Shown piece by piece: positions 41,685 to 51,613 of a stretch of DNA of 64,000 bases. The translations under genes were made by a program, and so were the position numbers. The notes beneath the pieces are model-generated. The model was not told the origin of the DNA. It searched no databases and worked only from the letters and a program-made list of their open reading frames with translations. Location of the stretch: the NCBI GenBank assembly GCA_030684355.1, contig JAUXTN010000231.1, positions 30,051 through 94,050 on the forward strand, written 5' to 3'. Position 1 is the stretch's first letter. The number at the start of each line of letters is the position of its first letter. The DNA comes from Pseudomonadota bacterium. GTDB lineage: Bacteria > Myxococcota_A > UBA796 > SXON01.

Positions 41685-42650
41685 CTACGGCGCCAGCGGG
41701 ATGTCGTTGGGTGCGGATGTCGAGAGATGCACGCGCTGCGCCAGCGCATCGAGCTCGGCGCGTGCGGGGGGCGCGCCGTCGCGGCGGGTGATCGCGGCCA
41801 CGGAGCAGGCCGTCGCGAGCCGCGCGAGCGCCGGGAGGTCGAGCCCGGTGAGGCGGGCGGCCACGATGCCGGCGACCATGGCGTCTCCGGCGCCGACCGT
41901 GCTCATCGCGTCCGGCGCGCCGGGGGGGCGGGCCAGCACGGCCTCCCCCGCGGTCACGAACAGGGCCCCCCGCGCGCCCATCGAGACGGCCACGAGCTCG
42001 GTGCCACGCCGCACGATCTCCAGGGCGGCGTCGAGCAGGTGCGCCTCGGAGGGGAGCGCGCGGCCGAGCGCCTCCTCCAGCTCCCGGACGTTGGGCTTCA
42101 GGATCGTGGGCGTGACGGCGGCGAGGGCCGTGGCGAGCGCGGGGCCGCTCGTGTCGAGGGCGACGACCCGGCCGGCGGCGGAGAGGTCCCGGATGAGGTC
42201 GGCGTAGATGCCGGCGGGCACGCCCGGCGGGAGGCTACCGGACAGGACGAACACCTCATGTGTCGCGACGAGCTCCGCGAGGCGGATGCCCAGCTCGGCG
42301 ACGGCGGCCGGGGAGGGGGCGAGGCCCGGGAGGTCGACGTCGGTGGTCTGCTGCGCGGCGCGGTCGACGATCTTCACGTTCACGCGCGTCTCGCCGGGGA
42401 GCCGCACGAAGGCGTCCTCGACGCCTCGCTCGCGGAAGAGCGCCTCGAAGGGGTCGGGGTTGCGGTCGCCGAGGAAGCCGGTCGCCGTGACGCCGACACC
42501 CAGGCCCGCGAGGCTCACGGCGACGTTCACGCCCTTCCCCGCGGCGCGCCACCGCGCCTCCGTGCCGGCGTTGACGGTGTCCACGCGGAAGTGGTCGGCG
42601 TGGACGGTGTAGTCGATGGCCGGGTTCAGCGTCAGCGTCACGACCCTCAT
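41685..42650 (-). CDS. fruK: 1-phosphofructokinase-type PfkB sugar kinase
   Basis: 321 aa. N-terminal VVTLTLNPAIDYTVHADHFR, GGKGVN-equivalent AAGKGVNVAVSLAGLG, TILKPNVRELEEALG and the anion-hole/catalytic motif STVGAGDAMVAGIVA are diagnostic of the FruK/LacC/PfkB group, which phosphorylates fructose-1-phosphate, tagatose-6-phosphate or fructose-6-phosphate. No fructose PTS genes are adjacent. The start overlaps the end of the LysR gene by 4 nt (ATGA), so the regulator and kinase are made from one mRNA. Confidence 0.88.
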   Translation of the reverse strand: MRVVTLTLNPAIDYTVHADHFRVDTVNAGTEARWRAAGKGVNVAVSLAGLGVGVTATGFLGDRNPDPFEALFRERGVEDAFVRLPGETRVNVKIVDRAAQQTTDVDLPGLAPSPAAVAELGIRLAELVATHEVFVLSGSLPPGVPAGIYADLIRDLSAAGRVVALDTSGPALATALAAVTPTILKPNVRELEEALGRALPSEAHLLDAALEIVRRGTELVAVSMGARGALFVTAGEAVLARPPGAPDAMSTVGAGDAMVAGIVAARLTGLDLPALARLATACSVAAITRRDGAPPARAELDALAQRVHLSTSAPNDIPLAP

Positions 42651-43564
42651 CGCTCGACCTCCATGGCTGCTCGGCATCCTTGTTCCAGCCGCTCGATGAG
42701 CCAGCGCCCCGCGAGGCCGGGCGCCCGATCCGGGCGGGTCACCACCGAGAGGGTGAGCGCGATGCCCGCCGCCGGCCACGCCGCCGGGTAGAGCCGCGCG
42801 AGCCGGCCCGCCCCGAGGTCCTCGGCGACGAGCGACTCCGGGAGGTTGCCCCACCCCAGGCCCTCCAACAAGAGGAGGCGCTTGGTGTGCAGATCGTGGA
42901 CGCGCCAGGTCCGGTTGGAGAGCACCGCCTGGTCGGGGGTCTCGTCCGCGGCGTCGCGCTCGGAGAGCACGATCTGGACCTCCTCGGCGAGCCGCTCCGC
43001 GCCCACCGGCGAGGCCCCGGCCGCGAGGGGATGGCTCGCCGCCACGACCGGCACCATCCGCACCTCCCCGAGGTGCCCCAGGACGAGGCCGCGCGTGTCC
43101 GCCGCGGGCCCGACCACCCCGAACGCGCACCGCCCGTCCCGCACCAACCCCGCGACCGCCCCGAGCGTGTCGGTGTGCAGCCGGAGCTGGACCGCCGGCC
43201 ACGCCGTCGCGAAGTCGCGGCATGCCGCCGCGAGGGCCGGCCCCGGGTACAGCACGTCCACCGCGACGCCGAGGGCGGGCTCCTCCGCTCGGTTCAGCGC
43301 GGCCGCGAGCTGCCGGAGGGCATCGGCCCGCGCGCACACCCCGCGCGCGATCGCGAGCACGGCGTCCCCGGCGGGGGTCAGGCGCACCCGCCGCGAGGTC
43401 CGCTCGAAGAGCGGCGCCCCGAACTGCTCCTCCATGGAGGCGACCGCGTGGCTCACCGCCGACTGCACGCGGTTGAGCCGGCGGCCCGCGGCGCTGAAGC
43501 TGCCCGTCTCCGCGATCGCGACCAGGACGCGGAGCTGGTCGAGGGTGGCCGGATCCTGGGTCAT
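42647..43564 (-). CDS. LysR-family transcriptional regulator
   Basis: 305 aa. The N-terminal winged HTH DQLRVLVAIAETGSFSAAGR, then RVQSAVSHAVASMEEQFGAP and RTSRRVRLTPAGDAVL, is typical. The rest is a periplasmic-binding-like effector domain (LGVAVDVLYPGPALAAACRD). A TAGAGA box 5 nt before the ATG suggests a leaderless mRNA. Co-transcription with the sugar kinase, rather than the usual divergent arrangement, is uncommon for LysR regulators. Effector unknown. Confidence 0.92.
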   Translation of the reverse strand: MTQDPATLDQLRVLVAIAETGSFSAAGRRLNRVQSAVSHAVASMEEQFGAPLFERTSRRVRLTPAGDAVLAIARGVCARADALRQLAAALNRAEEPALGVAVDVLYPGPALAAACRDFATAWPAVQLRLHTDTLGAVAGLVRDGRCAFGVVGPAADTRGLVLGHLGEVRMVPVVAASHPLAAGASPVGAERLAEEVQIVLSERDAADETPDQAVLSNRTWRVHDLHTKRLLLLEGLGWGNLPESLVAEDLGAGRLARLYPAAWPAAGIALTLSVVTRPDRAPGLAGRWLIERLEQGCRAAMEVER

Positions 43565-43633
43565 GGGGCTCTCTACTTCGCCGCGGGGCCCCCAGCATCG
43601 CGCACGGACCTACGTTGGGCGGAGAGGCGCAGG

Positions 43634-44347
43634 ATGAAAATACGTGTGCTCGTGGTGGGAATGTTGCTCGGATCGGGATGCGCGACGATCGGGACGGTCC
43701 AGACCGCGCGCCCCATCGAGCGAGGCTCGTGGCAGCTCGGCGTCGAGCAGGGGGTGTGGCAATCCGAGAGCGGGAGCCTCGTGCCCTCGGCGAACGTGGC
43801 GGCGCGGCTCGGCGTCACCAACCGGTGGGATCTCGGCGCCCGCGTCGGCACCGGCGGCGTGGGGCTGTCGACCAAGCTGACCCTCACGGACCCGGACCGG
43901 AGCCTCGTCCTCTCCCTGGCGCCGAGCATCGGCGGCTCGAGCCCCACCATGATCGGCGGTCGCTCCACGCACGCGCAGCTTCCCTTGCTCGTCGGCCTCG
44001 GGCTGGGACCGCACGAGCTCACGCTCACCCCGAAGATCCAGGCGTGGTCGCTCGCCGAGGCCCCCGGCCCCCGGCGGGGCCGTGCCACGATCATCGGCGC
44101 GGGCGCCTCCGTCAGCACGTCGGTCCGCATCGTTCGCGGCATCCGCCTCGTGCCGGAGCTCTCCGTCGTCTGGCCGATGGTCGGGCGGCTCCAGGCCCCC
44201 GTGCCCTTCCGTTCGGTGGAGCTGCGACGCGGCCAGCCCGTCTACCAGGCGACGTTCGGGGTGCTGCTCGGCGGGGAGCGCTACTGGTGGGCGAACCGGT
44301 CGTACCGCGGCGGCTACGCGACGTTCCCGGTGTGGAGGCGGTGGTGA
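43634..44347 (+). CDS. Outer-membrane lipoprotein, beta-barrel-like
   Basis: 237 aa. Lipoprotein signal MKIRVLVVGMLLGSGCATIG (lipobox GSGC), with GGAG upstream and a TACGTT box further up. The mature protein has alternating amphipathic strands with Gly turns (WDLGARVGTGGVGLSTKLTL, LPLLVGLGLGPHELTLTPKI, GRATIIGAGASVSTSVRI), as in small outer-membrane barrels. No named family recognised. It converges with the following gene; the two stops are 7 nt apart. Confidence 0.7.
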   Translation: MKIRVLVVGMLLGSGCATIGTVQTARPIERGSWQLGVEQGVWQSESGSLVPSANVAARLGVTNRWDLGARVGTGGVGLSTKLTLTDPDRSLVLSLAPSIGGSSPTMIGGRSTHAQLPLLVGLGLGPHELTLTPKIQAWSLAEAPGPRRGRATIIGAGASVSTSVRIVRGIRLVPELSVVWPMVGRLQAPVPFRSVELRRGQPVYQATFGVLLGGERYWWANRSYRGGYATFPVWRRW

Positions 44348-44353
44348 AGAGGG

Positions 44354-46299
44354 CTAATCGCGGCGCCTCACGACGAGCACGTTCGGCAGGTCGCCGGTCG
44401 TGGTGGCGTCGTCGTTCTCGTTGAAGCCGGTCTCGTAGCTGCCGGTCCACGTCTGCGTGAGCGCGGGGGTGCGCACCGCCAGGAAGGCCTCAGGGCCGCC
44501 CTCGCCGTAGTGAAGCGCGCGCAGGTCGAGCGGCAGCGCGCGGAGCTGGTCCACGAGATCGTGCATGCGGTAGGGCGAGCGCACGTGCAGGAGCAAGGCG
44601 CGGCCGGCACCGTCCTCCCCGACGAGCGCCACGGACCACGCCTTGGGCTGGTCGCTCCAGAGGTTCTCACCCGCGCACCCGAGCATGCGGATCGACTGGA
44701 TGCGGGTCCGGTAGCGGGCCTCCGCGTCCGCGCGGGCCTCGCAGCCGAGGTTGTAGAGGTGGAAGGGCCGGTCGGTGGGGGAGACCGGGGCGAAGGCGAG
44801 CAGGGAGCTCTGCTGCGGCGCCCACAGGTCGGAGTTGACGTGGTCGCCGCGGACCATCACGCCCACGCTCGAGAGGTAGTCCTCCCGGAACATCGCTGGG
44901 TTGATGGCGGCGACGGCGCCGGTGCGGTCCATCCACTCGGAGACGGGGCGGGGGCGGCCGCCCTCGGCCGACGCCATCTGGAGATCGAGGCGGACGACCG
45001 AGGGATCGACGCGGACCACGCGGACGCGCGAGTCGCCGAGGAAGGAGGCGGTGGGGAGGTCGAGCTCGGCGAAGTCGAGGCCGGGGAGGAGGGTGCGCCA
45101 GGGGCTCGCTGGGGGCGACTCGCTGGGGGCGTCGGGGGCGTCGGGGGCGTCCTGTGCGTCCTGTGCGTCCTGTGCGGCCAACCAGCGCACCATGCGGCCG
45201 GTCACCTCGTCGGGGCGCGTCAAGAGGATGAAGTGGTCGCCGTCGACGGGGGCCCAGGTCACGGCGGTGCCGCCAGCCTGCATGGTCTCGGCGGCGGCCT
45301 GCAGGTAGGGCAGGGGGAAGCGCTCGTCGGTCAGGCCCGGGATCAGCAGCACCGGCCGCGCCGGGAACGCGGCGCTCGGCTCCTGGTACGCGCCCACGAT
45401 CAGGATGGTGCCGCGAAACCGCGCCCCCAGCTCCGGGTCGGCGGCGATCCGGTTGGCCCCGATGGCCCCGTTGGAGAGCCCGACGAGCCAGAGCTGGTCG
45501 GGTCGACGCGCGCCGGCAACGTGTCGAGGGTGCGCGCGAGGACGTCCTGGCCCACCTCGCCCCACCAGTGCCCGGACAGGTCGAGCGCGGGCGCGACGAT
45601 GGCGTAGCGCTCCCCGAGCGGCGAGTCGGCCAGCGTCGAGAGGTAGGGCGTAAGGAGGCCGCCGTAGCCGTGGAGGAAGATCAGCGCGGGAACGGGCCCG
45701 TCCCCGGGGGGCATCGACACGAGCGTCGTGACGCGGTCGGCGGTCGACGACAGCGCCAGGGCATTCGGTCCGGGGCGCCCGCCGCGACGTGCCGCGAGGT
45801 CGCCGTACACCCGACGGATCGCGGCGTCGATGACCGGCGCCTCGGTGAGGGAGAGGGCGCCGAACGCGCTGGAGAGCGCCATGCCCGCGTACGCGGTCTC
45901 ATCCTCGCGGACGAGGCGTCCGAGCCACGGCGAGGCGGCGCCGCCGACTCCGTCCACGCAGACGGAGAGTGCGGGATCGGGGACGACGCGAGTGACGCGC
46001 CACGTCGCGTACGCGCCGTCGAGCGTGAGAAGGAGGAGCGCGACCCCGCCGGCCCCGCGCGCCTGCGTCGGGTTGGCGAGCGCGTAGGGGCCCGCGAGGA
46101 GCAGGACGGGCAGGGTAGCGAGCGCGAGAGCGCCCGAGTTCAGACCGTTCCCGACCGCGTAGAAGACCACCGCGACGAGCGAGATCGCCGTGAGGACGAC
46201 GCAAAGGACCAGGAGCCCGCCATCCAAGAGCCGACGCGCGAGCCCGGTCCGCTCTTCGGTCCACTCCTCGTCGGGCCCCCCCTCCCCAGGCAGCCTCAC
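44354..46299 (-). pseudogene. Membrane alpha/beta hydrolase, split by a frameshift
   Basis: A GTG at 46299 overlaps the upstream stop (GTGA). Three membrane segments follow (LLVLCVVLTAISLVAVVFYA, LALATLPVLLLAGPYALA, GGVALLLLTLDGAYATW), then a hydrolase domain: oxyanion motif PALIFLHGYGG, YAIVAPALDLSGHWWG. Near 45500-45535 one base appears to be missing: LDTLPAR continues in the next frame as RPDQLWLVGLSNGAIGANRI, which carries the nucleophile elbow GLSNG, and later DGDHF supplies the His. The C-terminal 200 residues are a separate uncharacterised domain. Intact length would be about 648 aa. Sequencing error or true mutation cannot be told apart. Confidence 0.7.
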
Positions 46300-47180
46300 C
46301 CCCCGGCCGCGAACACCGAGCAGTAGTCGGGGAACGCCGACAGATCCCCGCCCGCGAACGGCGAGGCCTCTCCGAACGTGTGCGCGGGGAGCCACGCGTC
46401 CATCATCTCGCGGCCTTCGGGCGGGATGGTGTGCCCGCCGTCGTGGTTGCACGTGACGACGAAGTGGCCGTCCGCGGTGAGCGAGGTGGCGAAGTTGGTC
46501 GTCGTCTCCTGGAAGTCGACGAGGCCGCCACCGTAGAGGTCGCTGTCGCCGCCGAACGGGAGGATCGCGGGGAAGGCGCCCGCGGGGGTCTCGTAGGTGA
46601 CGACGGGATCGGCGCCGCCGGAGAAGGGGAGGACCGTGGAGAGCGTGTCGCCGCGGTGGATCGCGAGGTAGCTCGTGAAGAGGGCGCCGGCGGAGAAGCC
46701 GACCGCGGAGACGCGCCCCAGGTCGATGGTGAGCTGCTCGTAGAGGCAGGTGCGCAGGTCGTCGTAGAGGACGAGGTCGTCGTTGCCCTCGGCGGGGGAC
46801 GTGAACGCCCACTCGAACGCGAGCTGACCGGACGCGGAGGGCACCACCACGACGGTGTCGGCGCTGTCTGCATAGTCGCGCAGGTCGAGCGCGTTGATGA
46901 TGTAGCTGGCGGAGCCGCCCAGCGGGTACCACGCGAAGACGACGGCCTTCCCCTCGGCGCCGCTCTCGGGGACGAGGATCTTGGCGGTGCGCTCCACCTC
47001 GTTGGAGACGAGCTCGATGTCTCCCGCGCCGTCGATCGTCGGGCACGCGCCGGCGGAGACGGCGGCGAGCGGGGCGGACCCTTCCAGGTAGGCGTTCGGG
47101 TCCGGCGCGGTGTCGGCCGCCTTCGCGGTGTCCGAGTCGGAGGGGGCGGTGCAGGCGACGCCGAGGAGCAGGATGAGCAT
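46296..47180 (-). CDS. Lipoprotein esterase, PHB-depolymerase/feruloyl-esterase-like
   Basis: 294 aa. Lipoprotein signal MLILLLGVACTAP (lipobox GVAC) and an Asp/Thr linker. The hydrolase core shows KILVPESGAEGKAVVFAWYP, the nucleophile elbow VGFSAGALFTSY and HDGGHTIP with the catalytic His. The ATG at 47180 is supported by a TACGCT box 7 nt upstream. It probably acts on extracellular esters. The following membrane hydrolase gene overlaps its stop, so two hydrolases form one unit. Confidence 0.8.
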   Translation of the reverse strand: MLILLLGVACTAPSDSDTAKAADTAPDPNAYLEGSAPLAAVSAGACPTIDGAGDIELVSNEVERTAKILVPESGAEGKAVVFAWYPLGGSASYIINALDLRDYADSADTVVVVPSASGQLAFEWAFTSPAEGNDDLVLYDDLRTCLYEQLTIDLGRVSAVGFSAGALFTSYLAIHRGDTLSTVLPFSGGADPVVTYETPAGAFPAILPFGGDSDLYGGGLVDFQETTTNFATSLTADGHFVVTCNHDGGHTIPPEGREMMDAWLPAHTFGEASPFAGGDLSAFPDYCSVFAAGG

Positions 47181-47275
47181 GGCCGCGAGCGTAGCCGGGA
47201 CGCGGCGGGCGTGCCCATGGCAAACCGTCGTTTGCATGCGGCGCGGCTCGGCCATCCGGCGCCCGGGCGCGTCGA

Positions 47276-47947
47276 TCAGGCGCTGACCCGCGGGGCCGGC
47301 AACGTCGCGACCGCCACCGCGAGCGCCGCGCGCTGGGCCGGGGTCATCCGCGCGCGCGGGCGGACCGCGAGCACCCGCTGGTGGGCGGCCTCCCAGGTGG
47401 GGGCGAGCCCCTCGGCCACCATCACGCCGATGCACACGGCCACGCTCCGGCCGTGCCCGTAGGCGCAGTGCACGAGCACCGGGAGGCCCTCCGCCCGCCA
47501 CGCCACCGCCTGGTCGACCGCGGCCCGCCACGAATCGGTGGACGCCGGTGCGCCGTCGAGCATCGGCAGGCACCGGTACCGCAGGGCCTCGCCGCGCCGC
47601 GGCAGCTCCGCGGTGAGGTCGAGCTGCGCGAGGTCCGGCACGCCCCGGGTCGGCCAGCCGCCCACCCAGAGGCCGGGCGCGAGCTCCACCTTCCACGCCG
47701 ACATCGTCCGCCGGGCCACGCGCGCGGCGCCGCGCGCCGTCAGGAAGAAGGGGAGCAAGATGACGAACGAGAGCCGGGGCGCCGCCTGCTTCCCGAGCAT
47801 CCCGGGGCGGCCGAGCACGTAGGCGAGGCTCACCCAGGACGTGGCGCCGCCCGCCCACACGAACGCCCACGCGGCCCAGAGCGGCAACATCGAGGCGATG
47901 CCGAGCTCGCCGAGGCCGACCACGAGGAAGGGGAGGAAGGGCGTCAC
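47276..47947 (-). CDS. Membrane-bound dual-specificity/tyrosine phosphatase
   Basis: 223 aa. Two or three N-terminal membrane helices (PFLPFLVVGLGELGIASMLP, WAAWAFVWAGGATSWVSLAY, LSFVILLPFFLTA) anchor a cytoplasmic phosphatase: VELAPGLWVGGWPTR and the CX5R signature VHCAYGHGRSVAV, whose Cys is the nucleophile. The GTG at 47947 is supported by a TACGTT box exactly 6 nt upstream; there is no Shine-Dalgarno. Divergent from dnaE. It may counteract Ser/Thr/Tyr kinases, of which one is encoded at 57.5-61.5 kb, but a link is speculative. Confidence 0.85.
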   Translation of the reverse strand: MTPFLPFLVVGLGELGIASMLPLWAAWAFVWAGGATSWVSLAYVLGRPGMLGKQAAPRLSFVILLPFFLTARGAARVARRTMSAWKVELAPGLWVGGWPTRGVPDLAQLDLTAELPRRGEALRYRCLPMLDGAPASTDSWRAAVDQAVAWRAEGLPVLVHCAYGHGRSVAVCIGVMVAEGLAPTWEAAHQRVLAVRPRARMTPAQRAALAVAVATLPAPRVSA

Positions 47948-48055
47948 ACGGACAACGTAGCCGGGGCCCAGGCGGGACGAGGCGGTCCCGGGTCGAACGC
48001 GTGTTCGCGGTCCGGAGCATCGGGGCGACCGCGACGAAGATAGATTCGCCTCCGC

Positions 48056-51000
48056 ATGTCCTTCGCCCACCTCCATGTCCACTCCCAGTTCACGCTGCTC
48101 AACGGCGTGCCTTCGCCCAAGGATCTCGCCAAGGCCGCGAAGGGCCTGGGGATGGACTCCCTCGCGCTGACCGACACCTGCAACCTCTACGGCGCGGTCA
48201 CGTTCTACAAGGCCTGCAAGGACGCCGGGATCCACCCGATCTACGGCGCCGAGATGTGGGTGGAGCCCCGCGGCATCGCCACGCGGGACGGCCTCGCCGG
48301 GGCGCACCAGGTCGTGCTCCTCGTCGAGGACGACACCGGCTACAAGAACCTCTGCAAGCTCATCACCCGCGCGATCTTCGACGGCATCCACCATCGGCCG
48401 CGGATCGATCTCGCGCTCCTGCGGGAGCACCACGAGGGCCTGATGTGCCTGACGGCGGGCGAGAGCGGTGCCATCCGCCGTCCCTCGTCCCCCGCCGGCG
48501 GCGAGAACGACGGCCGGATGGTGCCGCTCGCCGAGATCTTCGGCGCCGATCGCCTGTTCTGCGAGCTGATGGACCAGGGGCTCGACTGGCAGGCGGAGCA
48601 CAACGCCGAGGTGCGTCGGATCGCGGCGGTGCACGGGCTCCGCACGGTCGTCACGAACGACGTCCGCTACCTCAAGCCGCGGGACGCCGTCAGCCTCGAT
48701 CTCCTCAACGCCATCGCGATGGGAGCGTCGCTCAACGACCAGAAGCGGCCCCGCGTGCAGACGGACCAGCAGTACCTGAAGTCCGAGGAGGAGATGCGCG
48801 CGCTCTTCCCGGAGGACGGGCCGGCGCTCGATCTCGCGCACGAGATCGCCCACCGCGGACACTTCAAGTTCAACACGAGCACCTACTACTTCCCGGCCTC
48901 CACCCCACCGGATGCCGATCCGGACCCCAAGGCTCCCCAGCCGGACACCGACGCCAACTGGGCCTTCTTCTACCAGGCGTTCCCGCCGCCCATCGACTTC
49001 GGGATGCCGCTCGACTCGGTACCGCCGCGCCCGGAGACCGCCGGGAACCTCAACGGCTACTACTGCTGGTACGCGCGGCAGGGCCTGAAGCTGCGCCTCT
49101 CGCGCATCCCCGAGGAGAAGCACCCGCCGTACTACGAGCGGCTCGAGTTCGAGCTCAAGATGATCATCAAGATGGGCTTCGCGGCCTACCTGCTGATCGT
49201 CGCGGAGTTCATCAACTGGGCGAAGGATCGGGCGATCCCCGTCGGTCCCGGCCGAGGATCCGCCGCCGGGTCGCTCGTCGCCTACGCGATGCGCATCACC
49301 GACATCGACCCCGTGCGCTTCGAGCTGCTCTTCGAGCGGTTCCTGAACCCCGAGCGCATCTCGATGCCGGACATCGACGTCGACTTCGCGCAGGACCGCC
49401 GCGAGGAGGTCATCGAGCACGTCCGCCAGAAGTACACGCCGCCGTTGGTGAGCCAGATCATCACCTACGGCAAGTTGCAGGCGAAGGCCGCTCTGCGTGA
49501 CGCGGCGCGGGTTTGCGACCTGTCCTTCCAGGAAGCGGATCGCCTCTCGAAGCTCGTCCCGAACGTGTTGAACATCACGCTGGCCGACGCCCTGACGCAG
49601 GAGCCCAAGATCGGGGCGCTCCTCAAGAGCGACCCCAAGGCGCGTCGCGTCTACGCGCTCGCCAGCCGCATCGAGGGCCTCGCGCGGCAGGTCGGCGTCC
49701 ACGCGGCCGGCGTCGTCGTCGCCGATCGTCCGCTCGTCGAGCTCGCACCGCTCTACCGGGATGGTCCGGAGGGCGGGCCGGTCGTCCAGTACGACATGAA
49801 GTCGGCCGAGAGCATCGGTCTCATCAAGTTCGACTTCCTCGGGTTGAAGACCCTCGACCAGATCCGCGACGCCGTCATCATGATCGAGCGCAACACCGGC
49901 GAGCGCATCGACATGGCGGAGATCGACGTCGACGATGCCGAGAGCTGGAAGCTCTTCCAGAAGGGCGACGGCCTCGGCGTGTTCCAGGTCGAGTCCTCCG
50001 GCATGCGCGACCTCCTCACGCGCCTCCGCCCCTCCTGTCTCGACGACCTCATCGCGCTCGTCGCGCTCTTCCGCCCGGGCCCGCTCTCGTCGGGCATGGT
50101 CGACGACTTCATCGAGCGCAAGCACGGCCGCAAGGCGGTGGAGTACCCCTTCGCCGAGCTCCGCCCGGTGCTCCAGAGCACCTACGGCACGATCGTCTAC
50201 CAGGAACAGGTGATGCAGATCGCCCAGGTCCTGGCGGGCTACTCGCTCGGCGAGGCCGACCTGTTGCGCCGCGCGATGGGCAAGAAGGATGCCGCCGAGA
50301 TGGGGCGGCAGAAGACCCGGTTCGTGACCGGCGCCATGGCCAAGGGGTTCGACGAGCAGAAGGTCTCCGATCTGTTCGACCTCGTCGCGAAGTTCGCGGA
50401 GTACGGCTTCAACAAGAGCCACTCCGCCGCCTACGGCTACGTCGCGTACCAGACCGGGTGGCTCAAGGCCCACCACCGCGCCGAGTACATGGCCGCGTTG
50501 ATGTCGATCGACGCCGGGGACTCCGACAAGATCCTCGTCTACGTCGGAGACTGCCGGAAGGCCGGCATGAAGATCCTGCCCCCGGACATCAACGGGTCGG
50601 TCGGCCCGTTCGACGTCCCGAAGGACGACCGTCGGGCCATCCGCTACGGGCTCAACGCGGTGAAGGGCGTCGGGGAGAGCGCCGTGGCCTCGGTCGTGGA
50701 GGCGCGGGCGGAGGCCGGCGGGCAGTTCAAGGACTTCATGGACTGCCTGAACCGCCTCGACTATCGCCGCGTCAATCGCCGCGTCTTGGAGAGCTTCATC
50801 AAGTGCGGAGCGTTCGACTCCATGGGCGAGCCGCGCGCGCGCCTGCTCGCGGCGCTCGAGGACGCCATGGCGGCCGCCCAGCATGCCCAGGCGGAGAAGG
50901 CGTCCGGTCAGGTCAACCTCTTCGGCGGCGCGATGAAGGCGCCCTCGTTCAAGCTCCCCAAGGTGGCCGAGTGGGCCATCGGCGAGCGCATGAAGTTCGA

Positions 51001-51613
51001 GAAGGAGACCCTCGGGCTCTTCCTCACGGGGCACCCGATCGAGGCGTTCGCCGAGGAGGTCGCGCGGTTCGCCTCGGCGCCGATTGACGGGCTGCGCCGG
51101 ATCGACGACAAGTCGAAGGTCGCCGTGGCCGGCATCGTGGCGGCGATGCGCATCATCCGCACGGCGAAGGGGGACAAGATGGCCTTCGTGACGCTCGAGG
51201 ACATGGGCGGCACCGTGGAGTGCCTCTTCTTCCCGAAGGCGCTGCCGAAGTCGCAGGCGGTGCTCGAAGCGGGCCGGCCCGTGCTCCTCCGCGGCACCGT
51301 CGAGCAGAAGGCCGACGAGACGAAGGTGCTCGCGGACACCGCGGAGTGGCTGGAGGACATCCGGGAGCGCTCCACGGGGCTCGTCGAGCTCTCGATCCAG
51401 ACACATGAGCTGGAGGACCCCAAGTTCGCGGCACTCCAGGCGCTTCTGGAGTCGAACCGCGGGCCGGCGGCGGTCAAGGTGTGGCTGGAGGAGCCCGGCG
51501 TCTTCCGGACGCGCATCGGCGCCGGGGAGGGGCTCCGCGTCGCGGCGACCCCGAAGCTGGTAGAGGGCCTCCGCGCGCTCTTCGGGCGCTCCGAAGCCGT
51601 GAGGCTCTCGTGA
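48056..51613 (+). CDS. dnaE: DNA polymerase III alpha subunit
   Basis: 1185 aa, the replicative polymerase. The N-terminal PHP domain begins FAHLHVHSQFTLLNG. The polymerase active site shows GPGRGSAAGSLVAYAMRI and PDIDVDFAQDRREEV with two catalytic Asp. Then come SKLVPNVLNITL, the HTH/fingers region (EYGFNKSHSAAYGYVAYQTG), the beta-clamp and OB-fold region (KVAVAGIVAAMRIIRTAKGD) and a C-terminal domain. In the PHP domain, LTDTCNLYG replaces the usual TDHGNLYG, losing a metal-ligand His, so PHP proofreading is probably inactive. No Shine-Dalgarno; a TAGATT box lies 9 nt before the ATG. The next gene overlaps the stop by GTGA. Confidence 0.97.
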   Translation: MSFAHLHVHSQFTLLNGVPSPKDLAKAAKGLGMDSLALTDTCNLYGAVTFYKACKDAGIHPIYGAEMWVEPRGIATRDGLAGAHQVVLLVEDDTGYKNLCKLITRAIFDGIHHRPRIDLALLREHHEGLMCLTAGESGAIRRPSSPAGGENDGRMVPLAEIFGADRLFCELMDQGLDWQAEHNAEVRRIAAVHGLRTVVTNDVRYLKPRDAVSLDLLNAIAMGASLNDQKRPRVQTDQQYLKSEEEMRALFPEDGPALDLAHEIAHRGHFKFNTSTYYFPASTPPDADPDPKAPQPDTDANWAFFYQAFPPPIDFGMPLDSVPPRPETAGNLNGYYCWYARQGLKLRLSRIPEEKHPPYYERLEFELKMIIKMGFAAYLLIVAEFINWAKDRAIPVGPGRGSAAGSLVAYAMRITDIDPVRFELLFERFLNPERISMPDIDVDFAQDRREEVIEHVRQKYTPPLVSQIITYGKLQAKAALRDAARVCDLSFQEADRLSKLVPNVLNITLADALTQEPKIGALLKSDPKARRVYALASRIEGLARQVGVHAAGVVVADRPLVELAPLYRDGPEGGPVVQYDMKSAESIGLIKFDFLGLKTLDQIRDAVIMIERNTGERIDMAEIDVDDAESWKLFQKGDGLGVFQVESSGMRDLLTRLRPSCLDDLIALVALFRPGPLSSGMVDDFIERKHGRKAVEYPFAELRPVLQSTYGTIVYQEQVMQIAQVLAGYSLGEADLLRRAMGKKDAAEMGRQKTRFVTGAMAKGFDEQKVSDLFDLVAKFAEYGFNKSHSAAYGYVAYQTGWLKAHHRAEYMAALMSIDAGDSDKILVYVGDCRKAGMKILPPDINGSVGPFDVPKDDRRAIRYGLNAVKGVGESAVASVVEARAEAGGQFKDFMDCLNRLDYRRVNRRVLESFIKCGAFDSMGEPRARLLAALEDAMAAAQHAQAEKASGQVNLFGGAMKAPSFKLPKVAEWAIGERMKFEKETLGLFLTGHPIEAFAEEVARFASAPIDGLRRIDDKSKVAVAGIVAAMRIIRTAKGDKMAFVTLEDMGGTVECLFFPKALPKSQAVLEAGRPVLLRGTVEQKADETKVLADTAEWLEDIRERSTGLVELSIQTHELEDPKFAALQALLESNRGPAAVKVWLEEPGVFRTRIGAGEGLRVAATPKLVEGLRALFGRSEAVRLS

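Noticed and set aside
47276..51406. 1376-aa minus-strand ORF
   Set aside because: Only its last 223 residues (the phosphatase) are real; the rest is antisense to dnaE.
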